Part shown: one piece after another, positions 24,657 to 33,775 of the stretch | Layout of the letters: every line of letters starts with the position of its first letter | Numbering within the stretch: the first letter of the stretch is position 1 | Assembly: GCF_900103715.1 (NCBI RefSeq) | Contig: NZ_FNHL01000007.1 | Location: forward strand, 1-64,000 | Length of the DNA: 64,000 bases | Source: Halogranum gelatinilyticum | Lineage (GTDB): Archaea; Halobacteriota; Halobacteria; Halobacteriales; Haloferacaceae | Direction: 5' to 3' | Made by a program: the position numbers and the translations under genes | The notes under the pieces: generated by a model | What the model saw: the letters and a program-made list of their open reading frames with translations, nothing else | Told to the model about the DNA's origin: nothing | The model's database searches: none

Positions 24657-25952
24657 CTATGAGTACTGTTCGGCGTACGTCTGTGCCTGCTCGCGCACCG
24701 CCTCGACGTCGACGCCGACGACCTCGCCGTCGTCCAGTAGGACCTCGCCGTCGACCATCGTGAACGCCACGTCGTCGCCGTGGGTCGCGAAGACGAGATG
24801 CGAGAGCACGTCGTGGACGGGCGTCGCCCGGCTCGTGTCGGTCCGCAGGCCGATGACGTCGGCTTTCCACCCCGGCTTTAGTTTCCCCAACTGCTCGAAC
24901 CCGGCGGCCTCCGCCCCGTTGACGGTGGCCATCTCGAAGGCCGTCGCCGCGGGCAACGCCGTCGATTCCAGTTGGCTGACCTTCTGGAGCAGGCTAGCCT
25001 GCCGCATCTCGGTGAAGGGGTCGAGCGTGTTGTTACAGGGCGGCCCGTCGTTGCCGAGCGCGACGTTGATGCCGCGGTCCAGATAGTCCAGGACGGGCGC
25101 GACCCCGCTTGCGAGTTTCATGTTGGAAGAGGGGCAGTGGGTGACGTGGGTGCCCGTCTCCGCGAGGACGTCGCGCTCCGTCTCGTCGGTGTGAACGCAA
25201 TGTGCGAGCACGACGTCCTCGCCCGTCAGGCCGACCTCGTCGAGCCAGTGGACGTTCCGCATCCCCGTCTCGGTCTCGACGGTCTCGATCTCACCCAGGT
25301 TCTCGCTGGCGTGGGTGTGGATACGCACGCCGTCGTAGCGGTCGGCCAACTCGCGCGCCCCGCGGAGACACTCTTCGGAGCAGGTGACGGCGAAGCGCGG
25401 CGTCACGGCGTAGCGCACCCGGTCGCCGAACGCGCCGTGGTACTGCCGAATCAGCTCCTCGGACTCCGCCAGTGCCTCCTCGGTGTCTTCCTCCAGCGGC
25501 TCGGGCGACGCCTGGTCCATCAGCACCTTGCCCATGAGCGCGCGGATTCCCACCTCGCCCGCCGCTTCGAACGCCTGGTCGGCGTGGGACACCGAGAGAT
25601 GGTCGATACAGGTCGTGGTGCCGCTCTCGATCAGCTCCAGATAGCCCAAGGTGGCGGCGGTCCGCATCTCGTCGGCCCCCATCGACCCCTCCATCGGCAG
25701 GATGTGGTCGAACAGCCAGTCGAGCAGTTCGGTGTCGTCGGCGATGCCGCGGCCGAGACTCTGCACCGAGTGGATGTGGCTGCCGACCAGTCCCGGCGCG
25801 ACGATGTCGAAGTCGCGTCGCTCGTGGTCGGGATACCGGTCCAGTAGCTCGTCGCGTTCGCCGACCGTCTCGATGGTCGTCCCGTCGACGACGACCGCGC
25901 CTTCGTCGATGACCGTCGCCGAATCGACGACGACCGTTCCCGTGAGTAGCAT
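24657..25952 (-). CDS. Amidohydrolase, adenosyl-nucleoside deaminase-like (MtaD/DadD type)
   Basis: 431 residues of the amidohydrolase superfamily. Motifs: GSHIHSVQ (HxH metal ligands), HTHASE, VVLAHCVHT, HCPSSNMKLASG and GNDGPPCNN (catalytic Asp region). The order and HCPSSNMKL resemble S-adenosylhomocysteine/5'-deoxyadenosine deaminases. The usual N-terminal strand MLLTGTVVVDSATVIDEG supports the ATG at 25952; the frame above is Arg/Thr-rich. It acts in nucleoside or SAM-product salvage if the family assignment holds. Confidence 0.85.
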   Translation of the reverse strand: MLLTGTVVVDSATVIDEGAVVVDGTTIETVGERDELLDRYPDHERRDFDIVAPGLVGSHIHSVQSLGRGIADDTELLDWLFDHILPMEGSMGADEMRTAATLGYLELIESGTTTCIDHLSVSHADQAFEAAGEVGIRALMGKVLMDQASPEPLEEDTEEALAESEELIRQYHGAFGDRVRYAVTPRFAVTCSEECLRGARELADRYDGVRIHTHASENLGEIETVETETGMRNVHWLDEVGLTGEDVVLAHCVHTDETERDVLAETGTHVTHCPSSNMKLASGVAPVLDYLDRGINVALGNDGPPCNNTLDPFTEMRQASLLQKVSQLESTALPAATAFEMATVNGAEAAGFEQLGKLKPGWKADVIGLRTDTSRATPVHDVLSHLVFATHGDDVAFTMVDGEVLLDDGEVVGVDVEAVREQAQTYAEQYS

Positions 25953-26088
25953 CCTTCCACGGGGAGGGCGTCCGGGTACATGAACCCGGCGAGTCGTCTG
26001 CGGCCGGCCACCGGTGTTCTCGACGGCCGTCGCGGTCGCCGTTGGTCCCCTCACCCGCTTAATTAACTCGATTACGTATTACAGTACT

Positions 26089-26096
26089 ATTTTATA
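26089..26096 (+). promoter_or_regulatory. TATA-like box for small RHH-like gene
   Basis: TTTTATAT-like sequence in ACTATTTTATATTC, about 24-31 bases upstream of the ATG at 26120, the spacing expected for a leaderless archaeal transcript. The stretch 26059-26100 is clearly AT-rich compared with its neighbours. Confidence 0.5.
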
Positions 26097-26119
26097 TTCT
26101 CGCCCCGTAGAAGGTGGTG

Positions 26120-26248
26120 ATGCCCGAGATAACCGTCTCCGACAGCCTCTACCGGCAGCTGGTCGACGCGTCCGGGGAAGAGACCCTCGACAACGCGATG
26201 TGGAAGATGGTCGCGCAGTACCAGCGCGGCAACAATCCGGGCGACTAA
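26120..26248 (+). CDS. Small RHH/antitoxin-like protein
   Basis: 42 residues: MPEITVSDSLYRQLVDASGEETLDNAMWKMV.... A beta-strand start (PEITVSDSLYRQL) and following helix resemble a ribbon-helix-helix or VapB-type N-terminus, as in small haloarchaeal DUF7557-like proteins. No toxin gene follows, so a toxin-antitoxin pair is not supported. TATA box spacing suggests a leaderless mRNA. Its stop is 36 bases from a 9-bp inverted repeat. Confidence 0.65.
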   Translation: MPEITVSDSLYRQLVDASGEETLDNAMWKMVAQYQRGNNPGD

Positions 26249-26284
26249 GCCCACAAACCGGCCCTCACGCGCTTTTATTCGGCG

Positions 26285-26307
26285 GATTGTCAGTATGTCT
26301 GACAATC
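26285..26307. promoter_or_regulatory. 9-bp inverted repeat, operator-like
   Basis: GATTGTCAG and CTGACAATC flank TATGT. It sits between the small RHH-like gene and the CaCA exchanger, 207 bases from the latter's stop, with AAAACATATA following. No T-tract immediately follows, so termination is less likely than protein binding. Possible autoregulatory site of the RHH-like protein, but it is downstream of that gene. Confidence 0.4.
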
Positions 26308-26514
26308 TGTCGAGCAGCACAAAACATATATCCATGCTGTTCTGACTAGGGAGTACGAAACGCGGGACGTAGGCGGCAGGTTTCGGGTAGGGGTACACGA
26401 CACCTGACGCCGATCTCTCCCGCGCAGTATATTATTCACAGTGAGCGACTGCTCTATGGTTCGCCGCCCCGTCTTGGCCCGGCGTCGGTTCGTCCGCCCG
26501 TATCCGTCGACACG

Positions 26515-27501
26515 TCACTGCCCCGCGAAGAGCAACAGTCGCCCGACCACGAAGGCGAAGTAGGCGACGACCAGCAACGCCCCGTCGTGGCGGCTGAGTT
26601 CGTGCGGCTCCCGCCGGAGGAGGACGACGAGCAGTCCGACGCCGACGACGAGCTTGAACGGGAGATCCCAGCGGACGACCGAGACGGGGACTGCGTAGCC
26701 GGAGATGATCCCACCGAGACCGATGCCGACGAGCGGATTGACGACGTTGCTGCCGACGAGCGTGCCGAGCGCGACGTTCGGCGCGCGGCGGCGGACCGCG
26801 TCGACGACGGTCGAGAGTTCGGGCAGTGCCGAGGCCAGTCCGAGCGTGACGACGCCGACCATCGACCCGCCGAGCGCGAGCCGGTCGACGACCAGTTCGA
26901 CGACCGAGAGGACGACGTAACTGCTCGCGAGGATGGCCAGTAGCGCGCCGACTGTGACCACGAGGTCCCGGCGGACGTCGCGGCTCTCCTCGCCGGGGAG
27001 CCGGAGCCGACGCTCACGGCGACCGAGGCTGTAACGCGTATAGCCGAGATACGCGAGGAGCAAGAGCGCGCCGTCGACCCGGCTGACGACCCCGTCGGCG
27101 AGGAGGACGAGCGTCACCACGAAGCCAGCGAGCATCGGGAGATAGTTCGCCCGGAGAAACTGCCGCGTCACTTCTAGTCGGCCGAAGCCGACGAGAAACA
27201 GCCCCACCAAGAGCGTCTGCTGGACCGTCGACGAACCCATGTTGCCGCCGAGGACGGTCGCCGAGGCGACCTCGTAGTCGAGCGTTCCCGCGAGGATACC
27301 CGCGGAGGCGATGACGTGGGAGGCGATCTCGGGGAGGCTCGTCCCGATGGCGAGGACGGTCATCCCGATGACGACGTCGGGCACGTCGTAGTGGGTCGCG
27401 AGCGCGAGTGCCCGTGAGACGGCGACCTCGGCACTCTTGACCAGGACGTACAGCGCGGCCGCACCGACGAGCAACTGGGTGGCGAGAAGCTGAGAGACCA
27501 T
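26515..27501 (-). CDS. CaCA-family sodium/calcium-type exchanger
   Basis: 328 residues, about ten membrane segments in two inverted halves. The two alpha repeats are visible: GTSLPEIASHVIASAGIL...GGNMGSS and GLASALPELSTVVDAVRR...GTLVGSNVVNP. In canonical members these are GTSLPE and GNxxGSN-type motifs, so the ion site is largely preserved; the first repeat has GNMGSS instead of GSN. Likely calcium or another cation extrusion driven by sodium or protons. Confidence 0.88.
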   Translation of the reverse strand: MVSQLLATQLLVGAAALYVLVKSAEVAVSRALALATHYDVPDVVIGMTVLAIGTSLPEIASHVIASAGILAGTLDYEVASATVLGGNMGSSTVQQTLLVGLFLVGFGRLEVTRQFLRANYLPMLAGFVVTLVLLADGVVSRVDGALLLLAYLGYTRYSLGRRERRLRLPGEESRDVRRDLVVTVGALLAILASSYVVLSVVELVVDRLALGGSMVGVVTLGLASALPELSTVVDAVRRRAPNVALGTLVGSNVVNPLVGIGLGGIISGYAVPVSVVRWDLPFKLVVGVGLLVVLLRREPHELSRHDGALLVVAYFAFVVGRLLLFAGQ

Positions 27502-27979
27502 TCGGGTTCCTCAGGATGCGGCCGTCCCGGTCGGCGTCGTCTCGGCGAGAGCGTGGCCCGCCATCGCCGATTCGCGGTCGGTCGTCGTCGCATCTGCGTC
27601 GAACGCTGGACCGGTTAGCTGCAGTGGCATCTCCGGAGAGACGAACGAGCACCGGATAACCGTTGTGCCGCCCGGAGCGACCGCGGCGCGGGGGTTGTGG
27701 CGGGCCCGCACACGACCGGTAAAGGCGTTTATGAGGCAACCGGCAACCGTCGCGTGGGAGGCCAACGCGGCGAGCGACCAGCCACACGCTCCCCCTCCCA
27801 CTGTGTTACCGTCACGTCCGCACGTGTCGGCTCGTGTCCACCAGCGACGTGTGATTTTCAGGTGCCGTCCCGCTCCGAGCAGCGGACGCGCTCCCGACGA
27901 ACCACCGCGAAATGCAAGGACCTCCGCGTTCGCCCAGATTATTCGACAGTTATACAACCAAGTGGCAGCATCGTCCGGT
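27502..27979. other. Intergenic region between CaCA exchanger and Nramp-related gene
   Basis: 478 bases. A 39-codon minus-strand frame at 27511-27630 is listed separately. TTATTCGACAGTTATACAA near 27938-27956 lies about 25-40 bases before the ATG at 27980 and may hold the TATA region. Elsewhere the sequence is GC-rich without coding character. Confidence 0.5.
27511..27630 (-). CDS. Possible 39-residue protein
   Basis: MPLQLTGPAFDADATTTDRE... is acidic and free of the Arg/Ser bias of spurious frames here. CTCCGGAG precedes the ATG. It ends 9 bases before the CaCA start on the same strand and could be co-transcribed. There is no motif and it may be spurious. Confidence 0.25.
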   Translation of the reverse strand: MPLQLTGPAFDADATTTDRESAMAGHALAETTPTGTAAS

Positions 27980-29362
27980 ATGAATCCTGACTCCACGGAC
28001 GTGGCCGACTCGGCTCGGCCGCGTTCACGGTTCGGTCGGCTCGGACGGCTCGGTCCGGCGTGGCTCGCGGGTGCCATCGCGGCCGGGCCGGCGACGATGG
28101 CCAGCCTGCTCACCGCCGGCGCGTCGTTCGGCTACCAGCTGCTCTGGGTCGTCATCCTCTCGGCGATCCTCGGGACGACGGCGCAGCTGCTCGCGATGCG
28201 GCTCGGCCTGCTCACCGAGGACGGTATCGTCAGCACCGTCGAGCGACATCTCGGCTCGCGGTGGGCGTGGCTGCTCGTCGTCGACGCGGTGCTCGCGGCG
28301 GGACTCGCCCAGCTGGTCATCATGAAGACCGTCGCCGACGTGTTCGCGGCCGCCAGCGGCGTCGACGCCCGAATCTGGGGCGTCGTCTGGGCGGTCGTCC
28401 TCGCGGTCGGTCTCGCCGGCGGCGGCTACCGCGTCGCCGAACTCGGGGCGAAGGTCGTCGTCTCGCTGGTCGTGCTCGCGTTCGTCGCCTCGCTGGCGGT
28501 CGTCCCCGTCGACCTCGGGGCCGCGGCGGGCGGTCTCGTCCCGCGACTCCCCGCGGGCGTCGACGGCGCGCTCGTCGCCGCGGGCATCCTCGGCGGCGCG
28601 GTCCACGTCACGCTCGTCACGATGCACTCCTACACGATGCGCGCTCGCGGCTGGACCGCCGACGACGAGGGCGTCGCCACGCTCGACGTGGTCAGCTCGA
28701 TGCTCGGCGCGTTCGGCGTCTACAGCCTCGCCATCTTCCTCGTCGCCGCCGGCGTCCTCCAGTCGCCCGCGGTCGACGCCGCCTCGCTGACGGCGACGAC
28801 GGCCGCCCAGTCGCTCGGCCCGCTCGTCGGCCCGGCCGCGCAGGCGTTGTTCTTCGCCGGCCTGCTCGGTGCGGCCATCTCGACGCTCGGCGGCAACACG
28901 GTCGTCCCGCCCTTCCTCGTCGCCGACAAACTCGGCTGGGACACCGACGTCTCCGACGCCAGATACCGGGGACTGCTCGTCGCCGTCGCGCTCCTCTCTG
29001 CGGGCGGGGCGTTCCTCGGTGGGTCGTTCTTCCCGCTCTTGGTGCTCGTACTCGCGTTCGGTCTCGTCGGGACGCCCTTCGCGATCGTCGTCGTGCTCGT
29101 CCTCCTGCACGACCGCGAGGCCGTCGACGAACCGCTCTCGCGGTTCGGCACGCTCGGCGGCGTCGTCCTCGTCGTCGTGACGACCGTCACCGCCGGCTCG
29201 TTCGTCCGCGAGCGGGTCGCGTCGGGACTCGGCGACCCCCTGACGCTGTTCGTCACCGCCTTCGCGACGGTGATGGCCGCCGCGACGCTGCTGCTCGTCG
29301 CGAAGTCCGTCCGCGAGTCGCTCGGGCGGCCCGACGCGCGGCGGGCACCCACCGACGACTGA
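27980..29362 (+). CDS. Nramp-related membrane transporter lacking metal motifs
   Basis: 460 residues, about eleven membrane segments. The start GPAWLAGAIAAGPATMASLL...GASFGYQLLW aligns with the Nramp TM1 region GPGF...DPGN...GAQFGY, but DPGN is GPAT (residues 36-39). The TM6 MPHN position reads HVTL. These motifs bind manganese/iron in true Nramp proteins, so a different substrate (magnesium or another ion, or non-metal) is likely. The next gene, a P-loop protein, starts 2 bases after the stop. Confidence 0.8.
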   Translation: MNPDSTDVADSARPRSRFGRLGRLGPAWLAGAIAAGPATMASLLTAGASFGYQLLWVVILSAILGTTAQLLAMRLGLLTEDGIVSTVERHLGSRWAWLLVVDAVLAAGLAQLVIMKTVADVFAAASGVDARIWGVVWAVVLAVGLAGGGYRVAELGAKVVVSLVVLAFVASLAVVPVDLGAAAGGLVPRLPAGVDGALVAAGILGGAVHVTLVTMHSYTMRARGWTADDEGVATLDVVSSMLGAFGVYSLAIFLVAAGVLQSPAVDAASLTATTAAQSLGPLVGPAAQALFFAGLLGAAISTLGGNTVVPPFLVADKLGWDTDVSDARYRGLLVAVALLSAGGAFLGGSFFPLLVLVLAFGLVGTPFAIVVVLVLLHDREAVDEPLSRFGTLGGVVLVVVTTVTAGSFVRERVASGLGDPLTLFVTAFATVMAAATLLLVAKSVRESLGRPDARRAPTDD

Positions 29363-29364
29363 AC

Positions 29365-29919
29365 ATGGCAGACCTCCCCTTTCCGCTCTCCGGCGTCACG
29401 CTCGTCGTCGGCCCGTCGAACGCGGGCAAGACCCGGCTGACGGCCCGCGCGCTCGACGCGTGGGTCGCGGCCCACGGACCAGACGGCGTCGTCGTCTTCG
29501 ACTTCGCGCCCGTCGTCGAGCGCGACGGCCGGGTCCTCGGCGGCCGACTGACGCAGTTCACGACGCCGCCCGACGGCGCGTGGTACGGCGTCCTCGACGC
29601 CCACGCCCCCCGTGCCGACAGCGACGACGAGGCAGGCGCGACGCGACTCGCGGCCGACAACGCTGCGCGTGCGACGACGCTGTTCGACGCGGCACCGGCC
29701 GAGCCGACGGCGGTGTTCGTCAACGACGCCACCATCCCGTTTCAGCACTCCTCGGGCGACCGCTCGCGCTTTTTCGACTACTGTTCTTCTGCAAAAACCG
29801 TCGTCTGCAACGCCTTCGAGAGCGACGCACTCGGCGTCGACGACGCGGTCTCGCGGACAGAACAGCGGACGCTGGCGGCATTGAGACGGTGGGCCGACCG
29901 GACGGCCGCGTTGGGATGA
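29365..29919 (+). CDS. P-loop NTPase-like protein, unknown family
   Basis: 184 residues. Walker A GPSNAGKT is at residues 16-23, preceded by a strand VTLVV. A possible Walker B is VVVFDFAP (hydrophobic strand ending in Asp), and TAVFVNDATIPF is another buried strand. No clear family. The ATG is 2 bases after the stop of the Nramp-related gene, so co-translation is likely; an ATPase tied to a secondary transporter is unusual. Confidence 0.7.
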   Translation: MADLPFPLSGVTLVVGPSNAGKTRLTARALDAWVAAHGPDGVVVFDFAPVVERDGRVLGGRLTQFTTPPDGAWYGVLDAHAPRADSDDEAGATRLAADNAARATTLFDAAPAEPTAVFVNDATIPFQHSSGDRSRFFDYCSSAKTVVCNAFESDALGVDDAVSRTEQRTLAALRRWADRTAALG

Positions 29920-29994
29920 CTGCCGTCCGGCCGGGTCGTGATATCGTCGTTCGGTCGTCGTTCGGTCGCCGTCCGAGCGTCGCTCGACTGTCGT

Positions 29995-31335
29995 TCAGTC
30001 GTTGTCGACGGCGGTCGTCGTCCGCGGTGCCTCGTTTGCAGCAGGGCCGGGTTCGCGCAGTGCCAGTGCAGCCACACCGGCGAGCAGCGCGAGCACGCCA
30101 CCGAACTGGAAGGTCATCGGCCAGCCGATCTGCGTGACGACCCAGGCGGCGACCGCGCCGCCGAAGACGCCGCCCCACATCTTGCCGGAGTAGAGCAGCG
30201 CGTAGTTCGCGGAGGAGCCCTCCTCGCCGTAGTAGTCGGCGACGATACTCGGGAAGAGCGTGTACTGGGGACTCCAGAAGAACGTCGCGATGACGACGGC
30301 CGCGAGGAAGCCCGCGGTGGTCCCGGTCTGGCCGAAGGCGACGACGGCGAACAGCCCGAGTCCGCAGAGGCTGAACGACGCGGCCATCGCCAGCCGGCGG
30401 TTGAGCCGGTCGGAGAGTTCGCCCAAGACGAGCCGGCCGACGCCGCCCGCCACCGGGAGCAGCGTCGCCGCCGCGGTCACGGTGGCAGCGTCGAGTTCGA
30501 CCGCCTGCGCGAAGGAGACGATTTTGGCCGTGAGCATCAGCCCCGCGCCGCTGACCGCGACGAACATGCCGTACATCAGCCAGAACTGCCACGTGCGGAG
30601 CATCTCGCGCCAGTGGTAGTCGCGGGCGCGAGTCGCCTCGCCCTCGCCGTTCGCCTCGGCTTCGGCCGCCTGGTCCGCCTTCCGCGCGTCGAACCACGAC
30701 TGCGGCGGGTCACGCAGGACGACGGCGGCGACGAGGATGCCCAGCCCGATGACGAGCCCCATGTTCTGGAGCACCGCGTCGTACGCGCCGGTCGTCGCGT
30801 TGGCACGGACGTACGGGATAAAGAGTGCCGCACCGGCGGCGAAAGCCATCGTCCCGACGCCGGTGGTCAGCCCCTTCCGGTCGGGGAACCACTTCAGTGC
30901 CGTGTTGACGGAGATGGTGTAGACGATACCGACGCCGAGCGCGCCCAGCGAGTAGAGCAGGTAGAGCTGCCAGACCTCCGTCGCATACGACAGCAGGTAG
31001 TACGAGCCGCCTGCCAGTGCCGCGGCACCGAGCGTCAGGAGCCGCGGGCCGTGCTCGTCGCGCCACCAGCCGACGGGGAACTGCGACCCCGACTGGACGA
31101 TGACGAAGAGGGTGAACACCAAGCCGAGTTGCGTGAGCGGGATGTCGAGGTCCGCCGCCATCGGTCCCTCGATGGACGACCAGACGTACTGGTAGGGGCT
31201 GACGACGGCCATCGCCAGCGCGGCGGCGACGACGAGCCACCACCGCGAGAAGCCCAGCTCCTCGCGGGCCCGCGCGCCGTAGTCGGGACTATCCGTCTCG
31301 CTACTTCCGGCCGTCGACCCAGTGTCACCGGACAT
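29995..31335 (-). CDS. OFA-type MFS transporter (oxalate/formate antiporter family)
   Basis: 446 residues, twelve membrane segments. SRWWLVVAAALAMAVVSPYQYVWSSI and WFPDRKGLTTGVGTMAFAAGAAL (loop motif of the OFA family) are typical; a hydrophilic N-terminus of ~30 residues precedes. It probably moves a monocarboxylate or dicarboxylate. Its ATG shares a base with the stop of the gamma-glutamyltransferase gene (TGATG), so the pair is translated together and the carrier may move a product or substrate of that enzyme. Confidence 0.85.
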   Translation of the reverse strand: MSGDTGSTAGSSETDSPDYGARAREELGFSRWWLVVAAALAMAVVSPYQYVWSSIEGPMAADLDIPLTQLGLVFTLFVIVQSGSQFPVGWWRDEHGPRLLTLGAAALAGGSYYLLSYATEVWQLYLLYSLGALGVGIVYTISVNTALKWFPDRKGLTTGVGTMAFAAGAALFIPYVRANATTGAYDAVLQNMGLVIGLGILVAAVVLRDPPQSWFDARKADQAAEAEANGEGEATRARDYHWREMLRTWQFWLMYGMFVAVSGAGLMLTAKIVSFAQAVELDAATVTAAATLLPVAGGVGRLVLGELSDRLNRRLAMAASFSLCGLGLFAVVAFGQTGTTAGFLAAVVIATFFWSPQYTLFPSIVADYYGEEGSSANYALLYSGKMWGGVFGGAVAAWVVTQIGWPMTFQFGGVLALLAGVAALALREPGPAANEAPRTTTAVDND

Positions 31336-32951
31336 CAGTAGCCGATACTCAGCCCGTCCTTACGCGGGTCGGTCGCCCCCGAGAGGGTGCCGTTGTCGTT
31401 GCGGACGATCTGCGCGCCGCCGAACTGTAGCCCCTCGAGGATACGCACGTCGTGGCCCTTCCGGGCGAGCTTCGTCGGGACTCCCGAGGCGATGTGTTCC
31501 TCGACAGCGATGGTGCCGTCCTCGCGGTAGCGCCACCGCGGCTCGTCGAGTGCCTCCTGCAGGCTCATGTCGTAGTCGACGAGGTTCGAGATGACCTGAA
31601 CGTGACCCTGCGGCTGCATGTAGCCGCCCATGACGCCGAAGGCGGCCCAGTCGTCCTCGCCCAGTCGGGCGATGCCCGGAATCAGCGTGTGGAACGGCCG
31701 CTTGCCCGGTTCGAGCACGTTCGGATGGTCCTCGTCGAGCGAGAACGAACTGCCGCGGTTCTGGAGCGCGATGCCGGTGTCGCCCGCGACGAGCCCGCTG
31801 CCGAAGCCAGCAAATCGAGAATTGATGTACGAGACGACGTTGCCCTCGTCGTCGGCGACACAGAGGAGGACGGTGTCGGCGTCCTCGGCGTTGGCGTCGG
31901 GGACCCCGAAAGAGACGTCCTCCATCCGTTCGTCGCCGATCTTCTCGGCGCGCTTTTCGGCGTAGTCCATCGAGTTCAGCGGCGGAATCTCCTCGTACTT
32001 CGGGTCGGTGATGTAGCGGTGGCCGTCGTGGAAGGCCAGCCGGAGGGATTCGGCGAACTCGTGGACGCGCTCGACGGTGTGCAGGTCGTGCTCGCCCGCG
32101 CCGCGGACCTGCGCGATGTTGAGTGCTTCCAGTGCGATGAGGCCCTGGTTGTTCGGCGGCAGTTCGAACACTTCGACGCCGTTGTAGGTCGTGCTGACCG
32201 GCTCCAAAAATTCGGGTTCGAACTCGGCGAGGTCGTCGACGGTCATGAACCCACCCTTCGACTGGACCTCGTTGGCGATCTTCTCCGCGATCTCGCCCTC
32301 GTAGACGACGTCTGCACCCTTCTCGGCGATCGCTTCCATCGTCGCGCCGAGTTCGGGGAAGTGCATCGTCTCGCCCATCTTGGGCGCACGGTCGTTCAGG
32401 AGGTAGGCGTCACGGGCGTGGTCGTCGGTGAACAGCTCCTCGGCGTAGCCCCAGTGGCTCGCGATGATCTCGGTGACGGGGTAGCCCTCTTTCGCGTAGT
32501 TGATGGCGGGCTGCAGCACCTCGGAGAGGGTCAGGTTCCCCAACTCTTCGACCGTGGTCTCCCAGCCGCGGGCAGTGCCGGGGACGGTGACGGTGTGGGG
32601 GCCGGTGTCGGGCATCTCGGCGTCCTCGGGGTCGATTTCCTCCTCCTCGGCGACGGCCTGCCGGACGTTGTCGACGGTCGCCTCGGCGGGCGCGCCGCCA
32701 CAGCTCCGAATCGCGCCGACGTCGCCGTCGGCGGTGCGGTAGAGCCCGAAGACGTCGCCGCCGATGCCCGTGCTCGTCGGTTCGACGACGTTCAGGACGG
32801 CGGCGGTGGCGACGGCGGCGTCGAAGGCGTTCCCGCCCTGGCGGAGGATTTCGATGCCCGCCTGCGCCGCCAGCGGCTGACTCGTCGAGACGACACCCCG
32901 CTGGCCGTACACCGTCGACCGGCGGGAGTGGTACTTGTCGATATCTACCAT
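31335..32951 (-). CDS. ggt: Gamma-glutamyltransferase (Ntn hydrolase)
   Basis: 538 residues. Features: GGNAFDAAVATAAVLNVVEP near the N-terminus, the autoproteolytic Thr at about residue 360 (DADT-VLLCVADDEGNVVS), and SGLVAGDTGIALQNRGSSFSL. The chain should self-cleave into large and small subunits. No Sec/Tat signal is seen, so it is probably cytosolic. Haloarchaea use gamma-glutamylcysteine as a thiol, one possible substrate; other gamma-glutamyl amides are equally possible. Divergent from DUF1028, with which it often pairs. Confidence 0.9.
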   Translation of the reverse strand: MVDIDKYHSRRSTVYGQRGVVSTSQPLAAQAGIEILRQGGNAFDAAVATAAVLNVVEPTSTGIGGDVFGLYRTADGDVGAIRSCGGAPAEATVDNVRQAVAEEEEIDPEDAEMPDTGPHTVTVPGTARGWETTVEELGNLTLSEVLQPAINYAKEGYPVTEIIASHWGYAEELFTDDHARDAYLLNDRAPKMGETMHFPELGATMEAIAEKGADVVYEGEIAEKIANEVQSKGGFMTVDDLAEFEPEFLEPVSTTYNGVEVFELPPNNQGLIALEALNIAQVRGAGEHDLHTVERVHEFAESLRLAFHDGHRYITDPKYEEIPPLNSMDYAEKRAEKIGDERMEDVSFGVPDANAEDADTVLLCVADDEGNVVSYINSRFAGFGSGLVAGDTGIALQNRGSSFSLDEDHPNVLEPGKRPFHTLIPGIARLGEDDWAAFGVMGGYMQPQGHVQVISNLVDYDMSLQEALDEPRWRYREDGTIAVEEHIASGVPTKLARKGHDVRILEGLQFGGAQIVRNDNGTLSGATDPRKDGLSIGY

Positions 32952-33041
32952 ATAGCATAACCGAGCGAATACAGCCTCTAATACCGCACACCGAATCAGT
33001 TTGGGTGGGCTTATAGCCCCCTCCGTCGCGCACACAGAGCC

Positions 33042-33692
33042 ATGACGTTCTCCATCTGCGTTCGCGAGGAGACTGACGACGGGACGGTCTTCGGCGTCGC
33101 CGTCGCGACCGACGCACCCGCAGTGGGCGCGCTCGCCCCCTGCATCTCCCACGAGGGAGTCATCAGCACCCAGAGCTTCGTCAACGTCCGACTCGGCCGC
33201 CGCGGCGTCGAACTGCTCTCGGACCTCGCGGTCGACGACGCCTTGACGGGGCTGCTCGAACAGGACGACCACAGTGACCTTCGGCAGGTCCACGGTCTCG
33301 ACGCGCGGGGGACGGCGTTCGCCTTCTCCGGCGACGAGTGCGACGGCTGGTTCGGCCACGAGGTCCACGAGGAGGCGGGCATCACCGCCGCGGGCAACAT
33401 GCTCGCGACCGGCGAGACGCTCCCGGCGGCCGTCGAGGCCTACCAGTCCACGGAGGGACAGGTCGGCGAGCGACTGGTCGCCGCGCTCGCGGCGGGCAAG
33501 GAGGCCGGCGGCGACAAGCGAGGTCACACCTCGGCGGCACTGAAGGTCAAAGCCCCCGAGACGACCATCTACCACGACCTTCGCGTCGACGAACACGAGA
33601 CACCCATCGCCGAGTTGCAGCGCGTCTACGACGCCGCTCGCACCGCCAGCGAGCAGTTCACGGAGGCGAAGAAGTCGCGTATCTTCGACTGA
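33042..33692 (+). CDS. DUF1028 family protein (Ntn-hydrolase-like)
   Basis: 216 residues. MTFSICVREETDDGTVFGVAVATDAPAVGA and the following GVISTQSFVNVRLG block are family typical; the fold is believed to be Ntn-hydrolase-like. The catalytic N-terminal residue of active relatives is Thr/Ser after Met; here Thr follows Met. Divergent from gamma-glutamyltransferase, a common association in which both may process related gamma-glutamyl compounds. Function unproven. Confidence 0.85.
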   Translation: MTFSICVREETDDGTVFGVAVATDAPAVGALAPCISHEGVISTQSFVNVRLGRRGVELLSDLAVDDALTGLLEQDDHSDLRQVHGLDARGTAFAFSGDECDGWFGHEVHEEAGITAAGNMLATGETLPAAVEAYQSTEGQVGERLVAALAAGKEAGGDKRGHTSAALKVKAPETTIYHDLRVDEHETPIAELQRVYDAARTASEQFTEAKKSRIFD

Positions 33693-33775
33693 GGAGCCGC
33701 CGTCGACGGCTGTCACGACCCCGTACCGCTAGTCACCGTTAAGTGGGTTCCGGAGCACCATGAAGGGGAACAGAC

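Noticed and set aside
26120-26514. Toxin-antitoxin pair with the RHH-like gene as antitoxin
   Set aside because: No toxin-like gene (PIN, RelE and similar) follows; the next gene is the CaCA exchanger on the other strand.
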